Positions 40,442 through 52,337 of a DNA stretch of 64,000 bases are shown one piece after another. The notes beneath the pieces are model-generated. The model saw only the letters and a program-made list of their open reading frames with translations. It searched no databases and had not been told where the DNA came from. This DNA comes from Komagataeibacter xylinus (GTDB lineage Bacteria; Pseudomonadota; Alphaproteobacteria; Acetobacterales; Acetobacteraceae): contig NZ_JARWSK010000004.1 in assembly GCF_031081985.1 (NCBI RefSeq), positions 372,001 to 436,000 of the forward strand. Reading direction: 5' to 3'. The translations under genes and the position numbers were made by a program. Each line of letters opens with the position of its first letter. Position 1 is the first letter of the stretch.

Positions 40442-41701
40442 ATGAATAACAAGTCCGGCGATTCCAAAAATACGCTTTACTGCTCGTTCTGCGGCAAGTC
40501 GCAGCATGAGGTCCGCAAACTGATCGCCGGTCCCACCGTGTTCATTTGCGATGAATGCGTCGAATTGTGCATGGATATCATCCGTGAGGAGCACAAGACG
40601 CATCTGGTCAAGTCGCGCGACGGGGTGCCTACGCCGCGTGAAATCTCCAAGATTCTCGATGATTACGTCATCGGGCAGAGCCATGCGAAGAAGGTGCTGT
40701 CGGTGGCGGTGCATAACCACTACAAGCGCCTTGCCCATGCCCAGAAGAACAATGATGTCGAGATTGCAAAATCCAACATCATGCTCATCGGCCCCACCGG
40801 CACGGGCAAGACCCTGCTGGCCCAGACGCTCGCCCGCATCCTTGACGTGCCCTTCACCATGGCCGACGCCACCACCCTGACCGAAGCGGGCTATGTGGGT
40901 GAGGATGTGGAGAACATCATTCTCAAGCTTTTGCAGGCGGCCGACTACAATGTGGAGAAGGCCCAGCGTGGCATTGTCTATATTGACGAGATCGACAAGA
41001 TATCGCGCAAGTCGGACAACCCCTCCATCACCCGCGACGTGAGCGGCGAGGGCGTGCAGCAGGCCCTGCTCAAGATCATGGAAGGCACGGTTGCTTCCGT
41101 GCCGCCGCAGGGCGGGCGCAAACACCCGCAGCAGGAATTCCTGCAGGTTGATACCACCAACATGCTGTTCATCTGTGGTGGTGCGTTCGCGGGGCTCGAC
41201 AAGATCATCAGCGCGCGCGGCAAGGGTTCGGGCATTGGCTTCGGTGCCGATGTGCAGTCGCCCGACGAGCGGCGCATGGGGGCCGTGCTGCGCGAGGTGG
41301 AACCAGAGGATCTGCTGAAATTCGGCCTGATCCCCGAGTTCATCGGCCGCCTGCCCGTGGTCGCCACGCTCGAGGATCTTGATGAGGCCGCCCTGATCGA
41401 GATCCTGACCAAGCCCAAGAACGCGCTCGTCAAGCAGTATGCCCGCCTGTTCCAGATGGAAGACGTGCAGCTCACCTTCACCGAGGATGCGCTGCGGCAG
41501 GTGGCCCAGCGCGCGATTGCGCGGCGCACGGGGGCCCGTGGCCTGCGTGCGATCCTGGAGAGCATCCTGCTGTCGACCATGTTCGACCTGCCCGGCCTGA
41601 AGAATGTCGAGGAAGTGGTGGTCAACAAGGAAGTGGCCGAGGGCAAGGCGCAGCCCGTCTATGTGTATGGCAAGAACCAGCCGGCCGAACAGTCCGCCTG
41701 A
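40442..41701 (+). CDS. clpX: ClpX unfoldase
   Basis: ClpX recognises and unfolds proteins for ClpP. The N-terminal zinc-binding domain has four Cys (YCSFCGK and [10 protein letters not shown]). The AAA+ domain has Walker A GPTGTGKT, Walker [11 protein letters not shown], and the pore motif GYVGEDVE. The ClpP-contact IGF-type loop is [10 protein letters not shown]. Length is 419 residues from ATG 40442; a longer in-frame start at 40361 is unlikely. A GC-rich hairpin (40317-40342) lies in the clpP-clpX gap and may separate the two transcripts. Confidence 0.97.
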   Translation: MNNKSGDSKNTLYCSFCGKSQHEVRKLIAGPTVFICDECVELCMDIIREEHKTHLVKSRDGVPTPREISKILDDYVIGQSHAKKVLSVAVHNHYKRLAHAQKNNDVEIAKSNIMLIGPTGTGKTLLAQTLARILDVPFTMADATTLTEAGYVGEDVENIILKLLQAADYNVEKAQRGIVYIDEIDKISRKSDNPSITRDVSGEGVQQALLKIMEGTVASVPPQGGRKHPQQEFLQVDTTNMLFICGGAFAGLDKIISARGKGSGIGFGADVQSPDERRMGAVLREVEPEDLLKFGLIPEFIGRLPVVATLEDLDEAALIEILTKPKNALVKQYARLFQMEDVQLTFTEDALRQVAQRAIARRTGARGLRAILESILLSTMFDLPGLKNVEEVVVNKEVAEGKAQPVYVYGKNQPAEQSA

Positions 41702-41731
41702 CGGTCTGGCCGCTTTACGCCGAATTGCCGG

Positions 41732-41829
41732 CACCACTTGTGGTGGCGGCGCGTCGTGACAACATTGATGTGAGGTTGTCGCATATGCGGCGCAACGGAT
41801 GGGCAGGCCACATGCTTGGGTGCCCATCC
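41732..41829. promoter_or_regulatory. Cluster of dyads in the lon upstream region
   Basis: Three symmetric sites lie in under 100 bp between clpX and lon: CACCAC-TT-GTGGTG (41732-41745), GACAAC with GTTGTC (41758-41780), and a perfect 9-bp hairpin GGATGGGCA with TGCCCATCC (41797-41829). None has a T-tract. They may be operator or mRNA structures controlling lon. Confidence 0.4.
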
Positions 41830-41861
41830 GGGATCGTCCATCAGGAGGTCAAAAAAACAAT

Positions 41862-44357
41862 ATGTCTGAAACTGACAGACTGACTCCCGTGCCCGAAGGC
41901 ACGGAAACCACCGATACCAACACCACCAGCACCCCCGTCGCCGCCACGCGTGGCGTGGAGGAAGCTGAAGATGACATGACGCGTGACACGATTGCCGTGC
42001 TGCCCCTGCGCGATATCGTCGTCTTCCCGCACATGATCGTGCCGCTGTTCGTGGGGCGTGAGAAATCCGTCCGCGCGCTTGAGGCGGTGACGCGCAGCGA
42101 CAAGCAGATCCTGCTCGTGGCCCAGAAGAACGCGGCGCAGGATGACCCCACGCCCGAGGATATCTATCGCTACGGCACGGTCTCGACCATCCTGCAGCTT
42201 CTCAAGCTGCCCGATGGCACGGTCAAGGTGCTTGTCGAGGGCGGCAGGCGCGCCCACATCACCGCGCTGCACGAGGTCGATGGTCATTTCGAGGCCGAGA
42301 TCGAGGACGTGCCCGAGCAGGAAACCGATGGCAAGGAAGCCGAGGCCATTGGCCGCACGCTGATCGGCCAGTTCGAGCAGTACATCAAGCTGAACAAGAA
42401 GATCGCACCCGAGGTGCTGGTCTCGCTCAACCAGATTGATGACCTGTCGAAGCTTGCTGACACCATTGCCAGCCATCTGAACCTGAAGATTCCCGAAAAG
42501 CAGGAAATCCTCGAAATCCAGGACGTGAATGCGCGCCTGGAGCGGGTTTTCGCGCATATGGAAGCCGAGATCGGCGTGCTTCAGGTGGAAAAGCGCATCC
42601 GCAACCGCGTGAAGCGGCAGATGGAAAAGACCCAGCGCGAGTACTACCTCAACGAGCAGCTCAAAGCGATCCAGAAGGAGCTGGGCGAAGGCGAGGACGG
42701 CAAGGACGAGACCGCCGAGCTTGAGGAAAAGATCGCCAAGACCAAGCTGAGCAAGGAAGCGCGCGAAAAGGCCCTGGCCGAGCTGAAAAAGCTGCGGAGC
42801 ATGAGCCCGATGTCCGCCGAGTCGACGGTGGTGCGCAACTATCTCGACTGGATTCTGGGCATTCCGTGGAAGAAGCGCTCGAAGGTCCGCCATGACCTGT
42901 CCGAGGCCCAGAAGGTGCTCGACACCGACCATTACGGGCTGGAGAAGGTCAAGGAACGCATCATCGAGTATCTGGCCGTGCAGAGTCGCGCCCAGAAGCT
43001 CAAGGGTCCGATCCTGTGCCTCGTGGGGCCGCCGGGCGTGGGCAAGACCTCGCTCGCCAAGTCCATCGCCAAGGCGACGGGGCGGCAGTACGTGCGCATG
43101 TCGCTCGGTGGCATGCGTGATGAGGCCGAGATCCGGGGCCACCGCCGCACCTATATCGGCTCCATGCCGGGCAAGATCATCCAGGGCATGAAGAAGGCCA
43201 AGACGTCGAATCCGCTCTTCCTGCTTGATGAGATCGACAAGCTCGGCGCTGACTGGCGCGGTGATCCGTCTTCCGCCCTGCTGGAAGTGCTGGACCCCGA
43301 GCAGAATTCGACCTTTGGCGATCACTATCTCGAGGTCGATTATGACCTGTCGGATGTGATGTTCATCACCACCGCCAACAGCCTGAACATGCCCCAGCCG
43401 CTGCTGGACCGCATGGAGATCATCCGCCTGTCTGGCTATACGGAGGATGAGAAGGTCGAGATTGCCAAGCGTCACCTGCTGGGCAAGCAGACGGAGGCCA
43501 ACAACCTCAAGCCGGGCGAGTGGACGGTGTCGGATGATGCCCTGCGCGAGCTGATTCGCAGCTACACGCGTGAGGCGGGCGTGCGTAACCTTGAGCGCGA
43601 AATCGCGACACTGGCCCGCAAGGCCGTGACCGAGATCGTGACTGGCAAGGCCAAGACCGTGGCGATCACGGCCGAAAACCTTGAAAAATACGCAGGGGTG
43701 AAGCGATTCCGCCATGGCGAGACCGAGTCGGAAGACATGGTCGGAGTCGTGACCGGGCTGGCCTGGACGGAAGTGGGCGGAGAAATCCTGACCATCGAAA
43801 GCGTGATGGTGCCCGGCAAGGGCAACGTCAAGCTGACCGGCAAGCTCGGCGACGTGATGAAGGAAAGCGTCGCGGCAGCCCTGTCCTACGTGCGTAGCCG
43901 TGCGGTGACCTTTGGCATCGCCCCCGACCTGTTTGAAAAGCGCGACCTGCACGTGCATGTGCCTGAGGGCGCTACGCCCAAGGATGGTCCTTCGGCCGGT
44001 ATCGCCATGGCCACCTCGATTGTGAGCGTGATGACGGGCATCCCCGTGCGGCGCGACGTGGGCATGACCGGCGAGATCACGCTGCGTGGCCGTGTGCTGC
44101 CGATTGGCGGCCTGAAGGAGAAGCTGCTGGCCGCCCACCGCGCGGGGCTGCGCACCATCTTCATCCCCAAGGATAACGAGAAGGACCTGGTGGATATCCC
44201 TACGGTGGTGACCGAGGCGCTGACCATCCTGCCGGTCTCGCATGTGGATGAAGTGATTGGCCAGGCACTGGTGGAAAAGCCCGAGCCGATCGAGTGGACG
44301 GAGCCGGTGGCGGCCTCCTCCACCGAAGGGACTGCAACACCTGCATTGACGCATTGA
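41862..44357 (+). CDS. lon: Lon protease
   Basis: Lon is the ATP-dependent protease for misfolded and regulatory proteins. The 831-residue protein has the N-terminal LON domain ([22 protein letters not shown]), Walker [10 protein letters not shown] near residue 389, and the catalytic dyad Ser 711 (KDGPSAGIA) and Lys 754 (GGLKEKLLA), 43 residues apart as in E. coli. AGGAGG stands 13 bases before ATG 41862; an in-frame start at 41799 precedes that site and is less likely. The first 40 residues are Thr-rich and disordered. Confidence 0.97.
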   Translation: MSETDRLTPVPEGTETTDTNTTSTPVAATRGVEEAEDDMTRDTIAVLPLRDIVVFPHMIVPLFVGREKSVRALEAVTRSDKQILLVAQKNAAQDDPTPEDIYRYGTVSTILQLLKLPDGTVKVLVEGGRRAHITALHEVDGHFEAEIEDVPEQETDGKEAEAIGRTLIGQFEQYIKLNKKIAPEVLVSLNQIDDLSKLADTIASHLNLKIPEKQEILEIQDVNARLERVFAHMEAEIGVLQVEKRIRNRVKRQMEKTQREYYLNEQLKAIQKELGEGEDGKDETAELEEKIAKTKLSKEAREKALAELKKLRSMSPMSAESTVVRNYLDWILGIPWKKRSKVRHDLSEAQKVLDTDHYGLEKVKERIIEYLAVQSRAQKLKGPILCLVGPPGVGKTSLAKSIAKATGRQYVRMSLGGMRDEAEIRGHRRTYIGSMPGKIIQGMKKAKTSNPLFLLDEIDKLGADWRGDPSSALLEVLDPEQNSTFGDHYLEVDYDLSDVMFITTANSLNMPQPLLDRMEIIRLSGYTEDEKVEIAKRHLLGKQTEANNLKPGEWTVSDDALRELIRSYTREAGVRNLEREIATLARKAVTEIVTGKAKTVAITAENLEKYAGVKRFRHGETESEDMVGVVTGLAWTEVGGEILTIESVMVPGKGNVKLTGKLGDVMKESVAAALSYVRSRAVTFGIAPDLFEKRDLHVHVPEGATPKDGPSAGIAMATSIVSVMTGIPVRRDVGMTGEITLRGRVLPIGGLKEKLLAAHRAGLRTIFIPKDNEKDLVDIPTVVTEALTILPVSHVDEVIGQALVEKPEPIEWTEPVAASSTEGTATPALTH

Positions 44358-44402
44358 GCGCCGTAGGGCAGGGGTGCGTGGTCGCAAAATTGTCATGATG
44401 GA

Positions 44403-44432
44403 GGGGAATGACGGTTTTCTCTGTCATTCCCC
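44403..44432. promoter_or_regulatory. Perfect hairpin between lon and hupB
   Basis: A perfect 10-bp stem, GGGGAATGAC with GTCATTCCCC, around a 10-base loop, 46 bases after the lon stop codon. It lacks a following T-tract. It could end lon transcription with help, or be a regulatory dyad ahead of hupB. Confidence 0.5.
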
Positions 44433-44538
44433 GAATTCTGTTGGTTGACGTGAGAAAAAACAGCGGCATAGTGCGAGCAGAAATGCGGCGCGATGTTTGA
44501 ACGATTGCGTAAGCGCACAGTACAAAGAAAGGCGTAAA

Positions 44539-44826
44539 ATGGAGAAGCCACTTAACAAGCAGGAACTGGTTGCTGCGGTAGCCGAGGAAGCCGATCTGGC
44601 CAAAGCCAAGGCTGGCGAAGTGGTTGATGCGGTTTTCGGTGCGATCGAAAAGGCGCTGGCAAACAATCAGGAAGTCCGTCTGGTCGGTTTCGGCACGTTT
44701 GTCACGGCGACCCGCAAGGCCGCCAAGGGCCGCAACCCCCGCACGGGTGAACCGCTGGACATTCCGGAATCCACGTCCGTGCGTTTCAAGCCGGGCAAGA
44801 ACCTGAAGGAAGCGGTCAGCAAGTAA
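44539..44826 (+). CDS. hupB: DNA-binding protein HU
   Basis: A 95-residue HU-type nucleoid protein that bends and compacts DNA. The hallmarks are MEKPLNKQELVAAVAEE at the start, VRLVGFGTF before the arm, and the arm RNPRTGEPLDIPE with the intercalating Pro. It follows lon, the standard order in alphaproteobacteria. The in-frame upstream start at 44497 lacks HU similarity. Confidence 0.95.
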   Translation: MEKPLNKQELVAAVAEEADLAKAKAGEVVDAVFGAIEKALANNQEVRLVGFGTFVTATRKAAKGRNPRTGEPLDIPESTSVRFKPGKNLKEAVSK

Positions 44827-44843
44827 GACCGCCTGTTTTCAGG

Positions 44844-44888
44844 AAAAAAAGAGGGGGCAATCCATTTTCCGGGTTGCCCCCTTTTTTG
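44844..44888 (+). terminator. Intrinsic terminator of hupB
   Basis: GGGGGCAA pairs with TTGCCCCC, with an A-tract before and T6 after the stem, 18 bases past the hupB stop. Confidence 0.92.
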
Positions 44889-44908
44889 TAATCCCTTACT
44901 AGGGGCGC

Positions 44909-44983
44909 GGGCGATTAGCTTAGCGGTAGAGCATCTCGTTTACACCGAGAGGGTCGGCGGTTCGATCCCGTCATCGCCCACCA
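44909..44983 (+). tRNA. tRNA-Val (anticodon TAC)
   Basis: A 75-base tRNA with CCA encoded. The acceptor arms are GGGCGAT and ATCGCCC, anticodon stem TCTCG/CGAGA with loop TTTACAC (anticodon TAC), and T-loop TTCGATC. Confidence 0.96.
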
Positions 44984-45017
44984 TGTTTTCCTGTTTCCGC
45001 ACAGGAACGTGCCCCAT

Positions 45018-45094
<77 letters not shown>

Positions 45095-45129
45095 TTATGG
45101 CGCACAGCCCATCATCATGTTCCGCAGCA

Positions 45130-45159
45130 CGCCAGATGCATCGCACTGGCGTTTTTTTA
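45130..45159 (+). terminator. Intrinsic terminator after tRNA-Asp
   Basis: ACGCCAG pairs with CTGGCGT, extended by TGC/GCA across a bulged A, followed by a run of T residues. It ends the tRNA-Val/tRNA-Asp unit. The remaining 220 bp to nuoA contain no recognisable gene and should hold the nuo promoter. Confidence 0.87.
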
Positions 45160-45384
45160 TGCCCGTTTTTCCACACGGAAAAATGAGAACAATAAATCGT
45201 GCCATTATAGTCGTGAAAGACGGTGTTAACGGAAGCGTTACTGTATTCATCTTCACGGTAATGTTCATGACTGCACACGGTTAAGTAACTGTTCCCTCCA
45301 CCATGTTGGGTCTAGCATCCGTTCAGCCACATATAAGTCGATAAAGACACCGGGCGGCGTATTAACAGGTTGGGAACACGGAAG

Positions 45385-45750
45385 ATGCATTCCGTTATCG
45401 CTGATTATTTACCCGTACTGATATTCGGGTGCATTGCTGTGGTGATCGCGGGGGCCATGCTGGGCAGTTCGCTGCTTTTCGGCCACCAGAAACCCTATGC
45501 CGAGAAAACGTCGGCCTATGAATGTGGTTTCGAGGCATTTGACAATGCCCGCCGCCGTTTTGACGTGCGGTTCTATCTGGTGGCGATCCTGTTCATCATT
45601 TTCGACCTTGAGGTCGCTTTCCTCTTTCCCTGGGCGCTCAGCCTGTCGCGCATCGGCTGGTTCGGCTTCGCGTCCATGATGGGTTTCCTCGGCGTTCTGG
45701 TCGTCGGCTTCATTTACGAATGGAGCAAGGGCGCCCTGGACTGGGATTGA
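45385..45750 (+). CDS. nuoA: NADH-quinone oxidoreductase subunit A
   Basis: A 121-residue membrane subunit of complex I, with three helices and the conserved loop [44 protein letters not shown] (seen here in pieces: [28 protein letters not shown]), which helps form the quinone site. First gene of the nuo operon. The ATG at 45385 gives the usual N-terminus; a TTG at 45370 is in frame. Confidence 0.96.
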   Translation: MHSVIADYLPVLIFGCIAVVIAGAMLGSSLLFGHQKPYAEKTSAYECGFEAFDNARRRFDVRFYLVAILFIIFDLEVAFLFPWALSLSRIGWFGFASMMGFLGVLVVGFIYEWSKGALDWD

Positions 45751-45773
45751 GCATGACAAGGGGAGGCGCCCCA

Positions 45774-46355
45774 ATGGGCAACGACGATACATCAGGGCCA
45801 GGCCGGCCCGCTGACAGCATTGCCTGGAACCGCGAGATGCTGCCCCCCGGGCCGGAGCAGGATGCGGTGATAAAGGGCATCACCGGTGAAATGACGGAAA
45901 AGGGCTTTGTCGTCGCCAGTCTCGACAAGCTGGTCAACTGGGGGCGCACGGGCAGCCTGTGGCCCATGTCGTTCGGGCTGGCCTGCTGCGCGGTGGAAAT
46001 GATCCACGCCTACATGCCGCGCTACGACCTTGACCGCATGGGCATCATCCCGCGTGGCTCGCCGCGCCAGTCAGATGTGATGATCGTGGCGGGCACGCTG
46101 ACCAACAAGATGGCCCCGGCCCTGCGCCGGGTGTACGACCAGATGGCCGAGCCGCGCTGGGTCATCTCCATGGGGTCATGCGCAAACGGGGGCGGGTATT
46201 ACCATTATTCCTACTCCGTCGTGCGCGGGTGCGACCGGATCGTGCCAGTGGATGTGTACGTACCCGGCTGCCCGCCCACGGCGGAGGCGCTGATCTACGG
46301 CATCCTGCAGCTGCAGAAAAAAATCCGCAGGACGGGGACAATCCGCCGTGGCTGA
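45774..46355 (+). CDS. nuoB: NADH-quinone oxidoreductase subunit B
   Basis: A 193-residue peripheral subunit that carries cluster N2, which reduces ubiquinone. The four N2 cysteines are in [18 protein letters not shown] and [11 protein letters not shown]. The ATG at 45774 has GGGGAGG at good spacing; earlier in-frame starts at 45720 and 45753 exist. It overlaps nuoC by 8 bases. Confidence 0.96.
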   Translation: MGNDDTSGPGRPADSIAWNREMLPPGPEQDAVIKGITGEMTEKGFVVASLDKLVNWGRTGSLWPMSFGLACCAVEMIHAYMPRYDLDRMGIIPRGSPRQSDVMIVAGTLTNKMAPALRRVYDQMAEPRWVISMGSCANGGGYYHYSYSVVRGCDRIVPVDVYVPGCPPTAEALIYGILQLQKKIRRTGTIRRG

Positions 46356-47013
46356 TGCACCAAACCTTCCCGCAAGCCAGCCGCGTGGGGTCACGGGCAG
46401 CCTTGGGGCGATCAGCTTCCGGCTTTCCACCACCGTGCCGGGTATCATCTGCGCTGGCATCGAAAAGGGCGAACTGGTGGTGCGCACCACGCGCGACCGC
46501 CTGCTCCCCCTCATGGCCATGCTGCGCGACGACCCGCTTTATGCCTGCCAGCAGGTGATGGACATATGTGGCGTGGACTTTCCTGATCGCGCCGAGCGGT
46601 TCGAGGTGGTCTATAACCTGCTGTCAGTCACCCATAACCACCGCATCCGCGTGATCGTGACCACGGATGAGACCCATCCCGTGCCGTCGGTGCACCAGCT
46701 CTGGCCCGCCGCCACATGGTGGGAGCGCGAGGCCTATGACCTGTTCGGCATCCTGTTCACCGACCAGCCGGACCTGCGCCGCATCCTGACCGATTACGGC
46801 TTCGAGGGGCATCCGCTGCGCAAGGACTTCCCGCTGACCGGTTATGTCGAGATGCGGTACGACGAGGAACGGCGGCAGGTGGTCTATGAGCCGGTCGATC
46901 TGGTGCAGGACTTCCGCAATTTCGACTTTGAATCGCCATGGGAAGGCATCCTGACCCTGCCGGGCGATGAAAAGGCCCATACCGACCGCCACGACATCAA
47001 GCGAAAGGGCTGA
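46348..47013 (+). CDS. nuoC: NADH-quinone oxidoreductase subunit C
   Basis: A 221-residue 30-kDa-type subunit in the connecting arm of complex I. It has [20 protein letters not shown] and the signature [33 protein letters not shown] (in pieces [22 protein letters not shown]). GTG start inside nuoB. NuoC and NuoD are separate genes here, not fused as in E. coli. Confidence 0.96.
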   Translation: MADAPNLPASQPRGVTGSLGAISFRLSTTVPGIICAGIEKGELVVRTTRDRLLPLMAMLRDDPLYACQQVMDICGVDFPDRAERFEVVYNLLSVTHNHRIRVIVTTDETHPVPSVHQLWPAATWWEREAYDLFGILFTDQPDLRRILTDYGFEGHPLRKDFPLTGYVEMRYDEERRQVVYEPVDLVQDFRNFDFESPWEGILTLPGDEKAHTDRHDIKRKG

Positions 47014-47017
47014 GCCG

Positions 47018-48274
47018 ATGAGCGATGTCACCCTGCGTAGCGATACGGACATTCCCGACAGCCTGCTGCCTGAAGAACCCGATGGCGAGGTGAAGCGCCA
47101 TGTGGTGGAGATTGATTCCCACGCGCTGAACTTCGGCCCCCAGCATCCTTCCGCCCACGGCGTGCTGCGGCTGGTGCTGGAGATGGAGGGCGAGGTCGTG
47201 GCCCGTGCCATTCCGCATGTGGGCCTGCTGCATCGTGGCACGGAAAAGCTGATCGAATACAAGACCTACCCCAAGGCGCTGCCCTATTTCGACCGGCTCG
47301 ATTACGTCTCGCCCATGTGCGAGGAGCAGGCGTTTGCGCTGGCGGTGGAAAAGCTGCTCAACATCGAGGCCCCGGACCGCGCGAAGTGGATCCGGGTGAT
47401 GTTTGCCGAGATCACGCGCATCCTCAACCATATCCTCAACCTGACCTCCTTCGGGCTGGATTGTGGCGCGTTGACGCCTGCGCTGTGGGGGTATGAGGAA
47501 CGCGAGAAGCTGATCGAGTTCTATGAGGCGGCATCCGGCGCGCGCTTTCATGCCAACTACATCCGCCCCGGCGGCGTGTCACGCGATCTGCCTGCCGGGC
47601 TGGAGGAGCGCATTGCCAACTGGGCGCAGACCTTCCCGCAATGGATTGATGACCTTGAATCCCTGCTGACCAGCAACCGCATCTGGAAACAGCGCACGGT
47701 GGGCATTGGCGTATTCACCACCGAGCAGGCGCTGGCCTGGGGCTTCAGCGGGCCGTGCCTGCGCGCCTCCGGCGTGCCGTGGGACCTGCGCCGCAGCCAG
47801 CCCTACGATAATTACGACAAGGTGCAGTTCAACGTGCCCGTAGGCCGGCAGGGCGACTGTTATGACCGCTATCTCGTGCGCGTGGCCGAGATGCGTGAGA
47901 GCGTGAAGATCGTCAACCAGTGCCTTGAGCAGATGCGCCCCGGCCCGGTGAAGGTGCAGGATCACAAGATCACACCACCGCCCCGGCGCGAGATGAAGCG
48001 CTCGATGGAGGCGCTGATCCATCACTTCAAGCTGTTTACCGAAGGCTATCACGTCCCGCCCGGCGCCACCTACACCGTGACCGAAACGCCCAAGGGTGAG
48101 TTTGGCGTGTATCTGGTGGCCGATGGCAGCAACCGCCCGTATCGCTGCAAGATCCGGCCCACGGGTTTTTCCCATCTCCAGGCCATTGATGAGATGTCGC
48201 GCCGCCACATGCTGGCGGATGCCGTGGCCATCATCGGGTCGCTCGACCTGGTGTTTGGCGAGATTGACAGGTGA
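47018..48274 (+). CDS. nuoD: NADH-quinone oxidoreductase subunit D
   Basis: A 418-residue 49-kDa-type subunit that lines the quinone pocket with NuoB. Family motifs are [15 protein letters not shown] near residue 37, [12 protein letters not shown], and the C-terminal [22 protein letters not shown] and [10 protein letters not shown]. The N-terminal 25 residues are an acidic extension. ATG at 47018 lies 4 bp after nuoC; nuoE begins inside its last codons. Confidence 0.96.
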   Translation: MSDVTLRSDTDIPDSLLPEEPDGEVKRHVVEIDSHALNFGPQHPSAHGVLRLVLEMEGEVVARAIPHVGLLHRGTEKLIEYKTYPKALPYFDRLDYVSPMCEEQAFALAVEKLLNIEAPDRAKWIRVMFAEITRILNHILNLTSFGLDCGALTPALWGYEEREKLIEFYEAASGARFHANYIRPGGVSRDLPAGLEERIANWAQTFPQWIDDLESLLTSNRIWKQRTVGIGVFTTEQALAWGFSGPCLRASGVPWDLRRSQPYDNYDKVQFNVPVGRQGDCYDRYLVRVAEMRESVKIVNQCLEQMRPGPVKVQDHKITPPPRREMKRSMEALIHHFKLFTEGYHVPPGATYTVTETPKGEFGVYLVADGSNRPYRCKIRPTGFSHLQAIDEMSRRHMLADAVAIIGSLDLVFGEIDR

Positions 48275-48930
48275 CCGACATGTCCACCCAGCCCACTGCG
48301 CCCACGGGCGCGGAACCCACCCATTTCGCATTCGATGCCGAGAGCGAGCAGCAGATCGCGGTCATCCTTGCCAAATACCCGCCCGAGCGCAAGGCAAGCG
48401 GCGTGCTGCCGCTGCTTTACGTGGTGCAGAAGCAGATGGGCCGCCAGACCGGCAGCGCGTGGATACCGCGCATCGCCATGGATGTGGTGGCCGAACGCCT
48501 CGAGATGGCGCCGATCCGTGTCTATGAGGTCGCAACCTTCTACCTCATGTTCAACACGAAGCCGATTGGCCGCTATCACCTGCAGGTCTGCACTACCACC
48601 TCGTGCTGGCTGCGCGGGTCGGATGATGTGACGGCGGCGTGCAAGAAGGCCACGGGCATAAAGGCATTTGGCGAGACCAGCACGGACGGCCTGTTTACCC
48701 TGACGGAGGTGGAATGCCTCGGCGCCTGCGCCAATGCGCCGATTTTGCAGGTTGATGATGATTACTACGAGGATCTCGACGGCCCGCGCACGCTTGAGCT
48801 GATCGAGGCCCTGAAGCGTGGCGAGCGCCCCACGCCCGGCCCCACCATCGACCGCCTCAATTCAGCCCCGGCAGGCGGGCGCAGGGTGCTGGTGGATGAG
48901 ACGGCGGCCAAGCCGCAGGGACAGGGGTAA
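48271..48930 (+). CDS. nuoE: NADH-quinone oxidoreductase subunit E
   Basis: A 219-residue 24-kDa-type subunit with the [2Fe-2S] cluster N1a. The ligands are in [11 protein letters not shown] and [11 protein letters not shown]. The GTG at 48271 overlaps the nuoD stop; an ATG at 48280 three codons later is also possible. The last 40 residues, after LIEALKRGE, are a flexible extension. Confidence 0.94.
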   Translation: MTDMSTQPTAPTGAEPTHFAFDAESEQQIAVILAKYPPERKASGVLPLLYVVQKQMGRQTGSAWIPRIAMDVVAERLEMAPIRVYEVATFYLMFNTKPIGRYHLQVCTTTSCWLRGSDDVTAACKKATGIKAFGETSTDGLFTLTEVECLGACANAPILQVDDDYYEDLDGPRTLELIEALKRGERPTPGPTIDRLNSAPAGGRRVLVDETAAKPQGQG

Positions 48931-48935
48931 GGCGC

Positions 48936-50261
48936 ATGTTGCAAGACAAGGACCGCATCTTCACCAACCTGTATGGCCAGGGTGACTGGACGCTGGCCGG
49001 TGCCCGCGCCCGGGGCGACTGGGATGGCACGGCGGAAATTCTCGCCCGTGGGCGCGATGCCATCATCGGCGAGATGAAGGCATCCGGCCTGCGCGGGCGG
49101 GGTGGGGCTGGCTTTCCCACCGGGGTCAAGTGGTCGTTCATGCCGCGCAAGAATGACGGGCGGCCGCATTACCTTGTCATCAACGGCGATGAATCCGAAC
49201 CCGGTACCTGCAAGGACCGCGAGATCCTGCGCCACGATCCGCACAAGCTGGTGGAGAGTGCGCTGATCGCCTCCTTCGCCATGGGGGCGCATGCGGCCTA
49301 TATCTACATTCGTGGCGAGTTCTACAACGAGGCCATGCACCTCCAGCACGCCATTGACGAGGCGTACGAGGCGGGCCTTATCGGCAGGAACGCCTGCGGC
49401 TCGGGCTGGGATTTCGATTTCTACATCCATCGCGGCGCGGGTGCATATATATGCGGCGAGGAAACGGCCCTGCTCGAAAGCCTTGAGGGCAAGAAGGGCC
49501 AGCCGCGCATGAAGCCACCTTTCCCCGCCGCCATGGGCCTGTATGGCTGCCCCACCACGGTCAATAACGTGGAGAGCATTGCGGTTTCCGCCACCATCCT
49601 GCGGCGCGGGGCGGCATGGTTTGCGGGGCTGGGGCGGCCCAATAACGCGGGCAGCAAGCTCATGGCCATCTCGGGCCACGTCAACACGCCGTGCGTGTTT
49701 GAAGAAGAGCTGGGCGTGCCGATGCGCGAGATCATTGAAAAGCATGGCGGTGGCGTGCGTGGCGGGTGGGACAACCTGCTGGCCGTCATTCCCGGTGGCT
49801 GCTCGGTGCCCATGCTGCCGCGCGATGTGTGCGAGAGCGTGCTGATGGATTACGACAGCCTGCGTGCCGAAGGCTCCGGCCTTGGCACGGGCTGCATGAT
49901 CGTGATGGACAAATCCACCGACATCATCGCGGCCATCGCCCGGTTCTCGAAATTCTTCAAGCATGAAAGCTGTGGCCAGTGCACGCCGTGCCGCGAGGGC
50001 ACGGGCTGGATGATGCGCATCATGGAACGCATGGTGGAAGGCCGCGCCGAGATCGAGGAAATCGACATGCTCGAGCAGGTCACCCGCCAGGTGGAAGGTC
50101 ACACCATCTGCGCGCTGGGCGATGCGGCGGCGTGGCCCATACAGGGGCTGATCCGCCGGTTCCGCCCGGTGATGGAGGAACGCATCCACGCCTACAAGGC
50201 GGCGCATGGCGGCGGCCGACCGGTGCAGGTGCCCACCGGCCTTGTTGAAGCGGCGGAGTAG
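48936..50261 (+). CDS. nuoF: NADH-quinone oxidoreductase subunit F
   Basis: A 441-residue 51-kDa-type subunit that binds NADH and FMN and carries cluster N3. The nucleotide-binding motif is [19 protein letters not shown] region [14 protein letters not shown], and the cluster ligands are in [16 protein letters not shown] plus a later Cys in [10 protein letters not shown]. Five bp after nuoE. Confidence 0.97.
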   Translation: MLQDKDRIFTNLYGQGDWTLAGARARGDWDGTAEILARGRDAIIGEMKASGLRGRGGAGFPTGVKWSFMPRKNDGRPHYLVINGDESEPGTCKDREILRHDPHKLVESALIASFAMGAHAAYIYIRGEFYNEAMHLQHAIDEAYEAGLIGRNACGSGWDFDFYIHRGAGAYICGEETALLESLEGKKGQPRMKPPFPAAMGLYGCPTTVNNVESIAVSATILRRGAAWFAGLGRPNNAGSKLMAISGHVNTPCVFEEELGVPMREIIEKHGGGVRGGWDNLLAVIPGGCSVPMLPRDVCESVLMDYDSLRAEGSGLGTGCMIVMDKSTDIIAAIARFSKFFKHESCGQCTPCREGTGWMMRIMERMVEGRAEIEEIDMLEQVTRQVEGHTICALGDAAAWPIQGLIRRFRPVMEERIHAYKAAHGGGRPVQVPTGLVEAAE

Positions 50262-50266
50262 GAACA

Positions 50267-52333
50267 GTGGTCAAAGTAACCGTTGACGGTATTGTGGTGG
50301 ATGTAGCCCCCGGTTCTTCCGCGCTGCAGGCATGCGAGGCGGCGGGCAAGGAAATACCGCGCTTTTGCTACCATGAGCGGCTGTCGGTCGCGGGTAACTG
50401 CCGCATGTGCCTTGTTGAAGTATCCGGCGGGCGCAAGCCGGTGGCCTCATGCGGCTTTCCCATCGCCAATGGCATGCAGATATTTACCGACACCGAAGTG
50501 GTGCGCCGCGCCCGCCGGGCGGTGATGGAGTTCCTGCTCATCAATCACCCGCTTGACTGCCCCATCTGCGATCAGGGCGGCGAGTGCGACCTGCAGGACC
50601 AGGCCTTCGGCTACGGGGCGGATCATTCGCGCTACCGCGAGAACAAGCGCGCGGTGACCGACAAGTATCTCGGCCCGCTGGTCAAGACGGTGATGACACG
50701 CTGCATCCAGTGCACGCGCTGCATCCGCTTTTCCACTGAGGTGGCGGGTGTTCAGGAACTCGGTGGCGTATCACGTGGCGAGAACCTCGAGATCACCAAT
50801 TATGTCGAGAAGGCGCTGACATCCGAACTGTCAGGCAACCTGATTGATATCTGCCCCGTTGGCGCGCTGACCTCGCAGCCCTACGCCTTCAGTGCCCGCC
50901 CGTGGGAGCTGAAACGCACGGACTCCATTGATGTGTGCGATGCGGTGGGCACCAACATCGTCATGCAGGCCCGCGGGGCGTCGGTGCTGCGCATCGTGCC
51001 GCGCATCAATGATGAAGTGAACGAGGAATGGCTGGCCGACAAGGGGCGCTTCGTGGTCGATGGCTTCCGCCGCCGCAGGCTTGACCGGCCCTGGGTGCGG
51101 GTGGAGGGCAAACTCCAGCCCGCAAGCTGGGCGGATGCGTTCTCGCTCATTGCAACGCGCCTCAAGGGCGTGCCGGGTGCCCGCATTGGCGCGATTGCCG
51201 GTGACATGTGCGACGCCGAGAGCCTGATGGCGCTGAAAGACCTGATGGGCATGCTCGGCTCGCCCAATATCGACTGCCGTCAGGACGGCGCGCGTTACGA
51301 TACATCGCGCCGTGACTTCTATACTTTCAATACTGGTATTGCCGGCATTGACGAGGCGGATGCGCTGCTGATCGTAGGCTCCATCCCCCGGCAGGAAGCC
51401 CCGGTGCTCAATGCCCGCATCCGCAGGCGGTTTGTCGATGCGGGACGCGGCAAATTTTCCATCGCCATGATCGGCGCGCCCAATGCCGATCCGACCTACA
51501 CGGCAGACGTGCTGGGCGAGGGGCCGGACACGCTGGCCAAACTCGCGGCAGGCGAACTGCCTTTTGCCGAGGTGCTGGCCAACGCCAAGAACCCCATGAT
51601 TATCGTGGGCCACGGCGCACTGACCCGCCCCGACGGGCAGGCCATTGCAAAGGCGTGCTGGGACCTGGCGGTGCAGGCGGGCGCCATCCGCCCCGACTGG
51701 CACGGCTTCAACGTGCTGCACACGGCGGCCAGCCGCATGGCGGGCCTTGACCTTGGCCTCGTGCCCGGCCCGCAGGGGCGTGACGTGGCGGGCATGCTGA
51801 AGGGTGGCGTGGACGTGCTGTGGCTGATGGGTGCTGATGAGTTCGCGGTGCATGACATCGGGCCGGACACGTTTGTCATCTATCAGGGCCACCATGGCGA
51901 TGCCGGTGCCGCGCGGGCGGATGTGATCCTGCCCGGCGTGCTCTATGCCGAAAAGCCGGGCACCTACACCAATACCGAAGGCCGCGTGCAACGCGCCTTT
52001 CGCGCGGTCATGCCGCCGGGCGATGCGCGTGAGGACTGGCGCATCCTGCGTGCCTTCTCGGAGGTGGCGGGCCGCAAGCTGCCCTATGACACGATCGAGG
52101 CCCTGCGCACGCGCATGGCACAGGCACACCCGGCCTACGGGCAGGCGGAGCATGCCCGCCCTGGTGCAGCGGATACGACCGCTCCCCAGGCCGGCAGCGT
52201 GACGGTGGCGGCAACGCCCTTTCACCCGGTCATCGCCGATTATTACCTGACCCATGCCGTGTGCCGCGCAAGCCCGACCATGGAAACCTGTTCGGGGATT
52301 TACGTGCGCCCCGCAACCGAGGCGGCGGAGTAG
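50267..52333 (+). CDS. nuoG: NADH-quinone oxidoreductase subunit G
   Basis: A 688-residue 75-kDa-type subunit with the N-terminal [2Fe-2S] N1b ([20 protein letters not shown]), the His-liganded cluster N5 (DHSRYR follows [11 protein letters not shown] region), and N4 ([12 protein letters not shown]). The C-terminal half is the molybdopterin-oxidoreductase fold, which holds no cofactor in complex I. Five bp after nuoF, four bp before nuoH. Confidence 0.96.
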   Translation: MVKVTVDGIVVDVAPGSSALQACEAAGKEIPRFCYHERLSVAGNCRMCLVEVSGGRKPVASCGFPIANGMQIFTDTEVVRRARRAVMEFLLINHPLDCPICDQGGECDLQDQAFGYGADHSRYRENKRAVTDKYLGPLVKTVMTRCIQCTRCIRFSTEVAGVQELGGVSRGENLEITNYVEKALTSELSGNLIDICPVGALTSQPYAFSARPWELKRTDSIDVCDAVGTNIVMQARGASVLRIVPRINDEVNEEWLADKGRFVVDGFRRRRLDRPWVRVEGKLQPASWADAFSLIATRLKGVPGARIGAIAGDMCDAESLMALKDLMGMLGSPNIDCRQDGARYDTSRRDFYTFNTGIAGIDEADALLIVGSIPRQEAPVLNARIRRRFVDAGRGKFSIAMIGAPNADPTYTADVLGEGPDTLAKLAAGELPFAEVLANAKNPMIIVGHGALTRPDGQAIAKACWDLAVQAGAIRPDWHGFNVLHTAASRMAGLDLGLVPGPQGRDVAGMLKGGVDVLWLMGADEFAVHDIGPDTFVIYQGHHGDAGAARADVILPGVLYAEKPGTYTNTEGRVQRAFRAVMPPGDAREDWRILRAFSEVAGRKLPYDTIEALRTRMAQAHPAYGQAEHARPGAADTTAPQAGSVTVAATPFHPVIADYYLTHAVCRASPTMETCSGIYVRPATEAAE

Positions 52334-52337
52334 GGAC

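Noticed and set aside
41841-44396. Long minus-strand frame over lon
   Set aside because: Antisense shadow; lon on the plus strand has a full set of catalytic residues.
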